Source of the DNA: Halobacteriovoraceae bacterium
GTDB lineage: Bacteria; Bdellovibrionota; Bacteriovoracia; Bacteriovoracales; Bacteriovoracaceae
Reading direction: 5' to 3'
DNA length: 8,762 nucleotides
Assembly: GCA_018663815.1 (NCBI GenBank)
Contig: JABJPQ010000640.1
Location: 1-8,762, forward strand
Below the pieces are notes generated by a model. It saw nothing but the letters and a program-made list of their open reading frames with translations. It was not told the DNA's origin and did no database searches. Position 1 is the first letter of the stretch, and the number at the start of each line of letters is the position of its first letter. This document shows positions 7,333-8,762 of this stretch, one piece after another. The position numbers were made by a program, and so were the translations under genes.

Positions 7333-7339
7333 ATTACAA

Positions 7340-8350
7340 ATGAAATTAATTACTTTTACAGTACTTGCTGCGATGTCTACTCAGGCTACAATTGCTGCAC
7401 CAATGTCACCAATGGAAAACTACACCGCAACTAACGTTGCAGGCTCTGAAGTCTCAAGGATCTGGGAAGGTATGGAAACAGACCTTAAAGGTAAAGACTG
7501 CTACCGAAGAGCTCAAATTTGGGCGTATGATATGCATGAACAAATGAATATCAATTCCAAAAAAATCTTTATTCATTACACCGATAAGTTTAATCGTGAA
7601 TTAGATCAACTTGGAGATATAGGCTGGATGAAAAGAAAGTTTTTTAAAGCTAAAAAACTTGACCGTCGTATCAATAAATTAGTTAGAACTAATATTACTT
7701 GGGACTATCATGTTGCACCTATGATTAGTGTTGATGGATCAGACCTTGTTATGGATCGATACCTAGAGCTTCCGTATGATGCACCAAAAAACTATACTGC
7801 AAAGCAAGCTTGGAGCCTTAAAGCAAAACCAGCAACTCCAGAATCTTGGGTGGAAGCCCTTACTGTAAGAGGAGAACTTCTCTGGCAAGCCAGAAGAGCA
7901 TCTCTTTTACAAGATATTAAAAAAGCAAAAAAACAAAGCAGATTCTCATCTAACAATAATGACGCTGACGATTTTATGTATAGTTCAAACTCAGAGTCTT
8001 CAGAGGATAAATTAAAAAAGTTACAAGCGACATTTAAAAAACTTGGAATGGACAAATCAGACCGAATCGATATCAAGTGTGAAAAAGTAGACAGTATTGC
8101 TGAAGTTGATATGCAACATGACACAGCTTGGTGTTTTTACTCTGTAGCACCAATGTACTATTATAACGAGATTGACCTGAGAAGCTTAGCCTATGGCGAT
8201 TCCCAGTACAATTATGTCTCTGCTCCACCAAAAAGTGTACAAACAGAAAAAAATTATCAAGATGGTAGAAGTTATATTCAAACAAGGTTTAACCAAGATG
8301 AACTGATTGATGCCGACAAAGAAAGAAAAGTACACGACGATCAATACTAA
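7340..8350 (+). CDS. Exported protein-glutamine glutaminase-like protein (candidate protein deamidase)
   Basis: A 336-aa protein with a type I signal peptide (MKLITFTVLAAMSTQATIA, cut near 19). The catalytic layout matches protein-glutaminases, which deamidate Gln side chains in proteins to Glu: Cys54 in DCYRRAQIWAYDM (53-65), His124 in WDYHVAPM (121-128) and Asp139 in LVMD (136-139), then a C-terminal CFYSVAPMYYY segment (265-275). I link it to the Gln_deamidase_2-type family by this motif order, from memory. Insertions: a basic stretch (98-116, rich in Lys/Arg) between Cys and His, and a Lys/Ser/Asn/Asp-rich low-complexity region (~185-240). Unlike Chryseobacterium protein-glutaminase, there is no long propeptide before the Cys, only about 34 residues. 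Cys247 and Cys265 could pair. Its neighbours are two exported proteases, which suits a joint attack on proteins. An inactive relative or another transglutaminase-fold activity is the alternative. Confidence 0.72.
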   Translation: MKLITFTVLAAMSTQATIAAPMSPMENYTATNVAGSEVSRIWEGMETDLKGKDCYRRAQIWAYDMHEQMNINSKKIFIHYTDKFNRELDQLGDIGWMKRKFFKAKKLDRRINKLVRTNITWDYHVAPMISVDGSDLVMDRYLELPYDAPKNYTAKQAWSLKAKPATPESWVEALTVRGELLWQARRASLLQDIKKAKKQSRFSSNNNDADDFMYSSNSESSEDKLKKLQATFKKLGMDKSDRIDIKCEKVDSIAEVDMQHDTAWCFYSVAPMYYYNEIDLRSLAYGDSQYNYVSAPPKSVQTEKNYQDGRSYIQTRFNQDELIDADKERKVHDDQY

Positions 8351-8358
8351 AAATGCTT

Positions 8359-8392
8359 ACAAGAAAGGTTTTCGAAAGAAAGCCTTTCTTGT
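8359..8392. terminator. Bidirectional hairpin terminator between convergent genes
   Basis: ACAAGAAAGG (8359-8368) pairs exactly with CCTTTCTTGT (8383-8392). The stem continues inward through one G-U and four more pairs to close on a GAAA tetraloop (8374-8377), giving 15 bp in total. It begins 8 nt after the glutaminase-like stop and 3 nt after the minus-strand gene's stop. On the minus strand it is followed after 5 nt by TTTTT. On the plus strand there is no clean T-run, only TTACTT. It is therefore better as a minus-strand terminator and plausible for both. Confidence 0.75.
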
Positions 8393-8395
8393 TAC

Positions 8396-8762
8396 TTAAG
8401 CTGCATCTTTATACAAGTCATCTTCACACAAATCATCTTGCTCAAATACATCAATCACATGCTTATCAATAAGAATTTTATTTGCTTCATACTTATCTTT
8501 AATGAAATCAATATCGATTATACTTACAGTTCGATTATTGATATAAACAGACCCTTTAAGACCTTCATTAGAAATCGTATCATTATTAATCTTTTCCGAG
8601 CTTTCCATGATTTCATCCAACTGATGAACAATGAAGCCAAACCTTTTATCTTGAATTCTTACAACAACAACCTCAAGGATAGAGTTATCAGCAAATAATG
8701 TTTTTAATTCTCTTTCATGTAAATTTAAAACTGCGGCAGGATCCACGAGTGGTAAAACAGAG
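8396..8762 (-). CDS. CheW-like domain protein, probably the C-terminus of chemotaxis kinase CheA (partial)
   Basis: The frame is open from the right window edge (first whole codon 8761-8759) to TAA at 8398-8396, giving 121 visible residues. A GTG at 8746 is internal: in-frame residues SVLPLV precede it and join smoothly to DPAAVLNL. Visible pattern: LPLVD..., then ILEVVVVRIQDKRFGFIVHQLDEIME, then GLKGSVYINNRTVSIIDID. This is the second half of a CheW-like beta barrel, in which a xxFGxxVDxxxxI strand is followed by a G-x-x-x-(G/N)-x-V-x-I-I-D strand. The LPLV lead-in and RFGFIV strand favour CheA's regulatory P5 domain, which binds CheW and receptors, over a free CheW; the kinase core is outside the window. 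About 30 residues with an acidic end (FEQDDLCEDDLYKDAA) extend past the domain. The gene ends just before the shared hairpin. Confidence 0.65.
   Translation of the reverse strand, partial: SVLPLVDPAAVLNLHERELKTLFADNSILEVVVVRIQDKRFGFIVHQLDEIMESSEKINNDTISNEGLKGSVYINNRTVSIIDIDFIKDKYEANKILIDKHVIDVFEQDDLCEDDLYKDAA

Noticed and set aside
7271..7339. In-frame ATG at 7271 as start of the glutaminase-like gene
   Set aside because: It has no ribosome binding site, lies upstream of the likely promoter, and adds 23 residues before a clear signal peptide. ATG 7340 with AGGGGA fits better.
7792..8124. 110-codon minus-strand open frame inside the glutaminase-like gene
   Set aside because: It is a shadow of the plus-strand gene, with low-complexity content and no ribosome binding site or domain.
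8744..8746. GTG at 8746-8744 as the start of the CheW-like gene
   Set aside because: The frame stays open to the window edge, and the residues before it (SVLPLV) complete a CheW-domain strand, so the GTG is an internal Val.

Overview
The window is AT-rich, gene-dense bacterial DNA. It has a conserved housekeeping block on the left, a cluster of three exported enzymes in the middle and right, and a chemotaxis gene entering from the right edge. The mix suggests a low-GC predatory bacterium of the Bdellovibrionota, such as the Bacteriovorax/Halobacteriovorax group. The clues are a lipoprotein subtilase, a secreted trypsin-like protease, a secreted protein-glutaminase-like enzyme and a CheA/CheW-type protein. 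This placement is an inference from gene content and style; no marker gene in the window proves it.

Left block (1-4632, all on the minus strand, so read right to left): uvrA, pyrC (dihydroorotase), cdd (cytidine deaminase), then the first 36 codons of a gene that looks like priA. Packing is very tight. There are 6 nt between uvrA and pyrC, a 4-base ATGA overlap between pyrC and cdd, and an 8-base overlap between cdd and the priA-like gene. This looks like one transcription unit joining DNA repair, pyrimidine synthesis and salvage, and replication restart. Two conserved enzymes carry unusual substitutions. UvrA has Ser-x-x-Ser where the first Cys-x-x-Cys of zinc module 1 normally lies. The dihydroorotase has Gln for the first His of its HxH metal motif.

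Middle and right block (4633-8350): a plus-strand subtilisin-family lipoprotein converges, with only 2 nt between stop codons, on a minus-strand trypsin-like secreted protease. A 244-bp intergenic region separates the trypsin-like gene from a divergent plus-strand gene. That gene encodes an exported protein with the Cys-His-Asp layout of protein-glutamine glutaminases (protein deamidases). Together these form a small exported set, two proteases and a protein-side-chain deamidase, that could act on prey or host proteins or on the cell's own envelope. Extended -10 elements (TGN plus a -10 hexamer) precede both plus-strand genes.

Right edge (8359-8762): a 15-bp hairpin with a GAAA loop sits between the deamidase-like gene and a convergent minus-strand gene, and probably serves as a terminator for both. 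The minus-strand gene is the C-terminal part of a CheW-like domain protein, probably CheA, and it runs off the window. I saw no rRNA, tRNA, CRISPR array, insertion sequence or phage gene. No gene-free stretch exceeds 300 bases.
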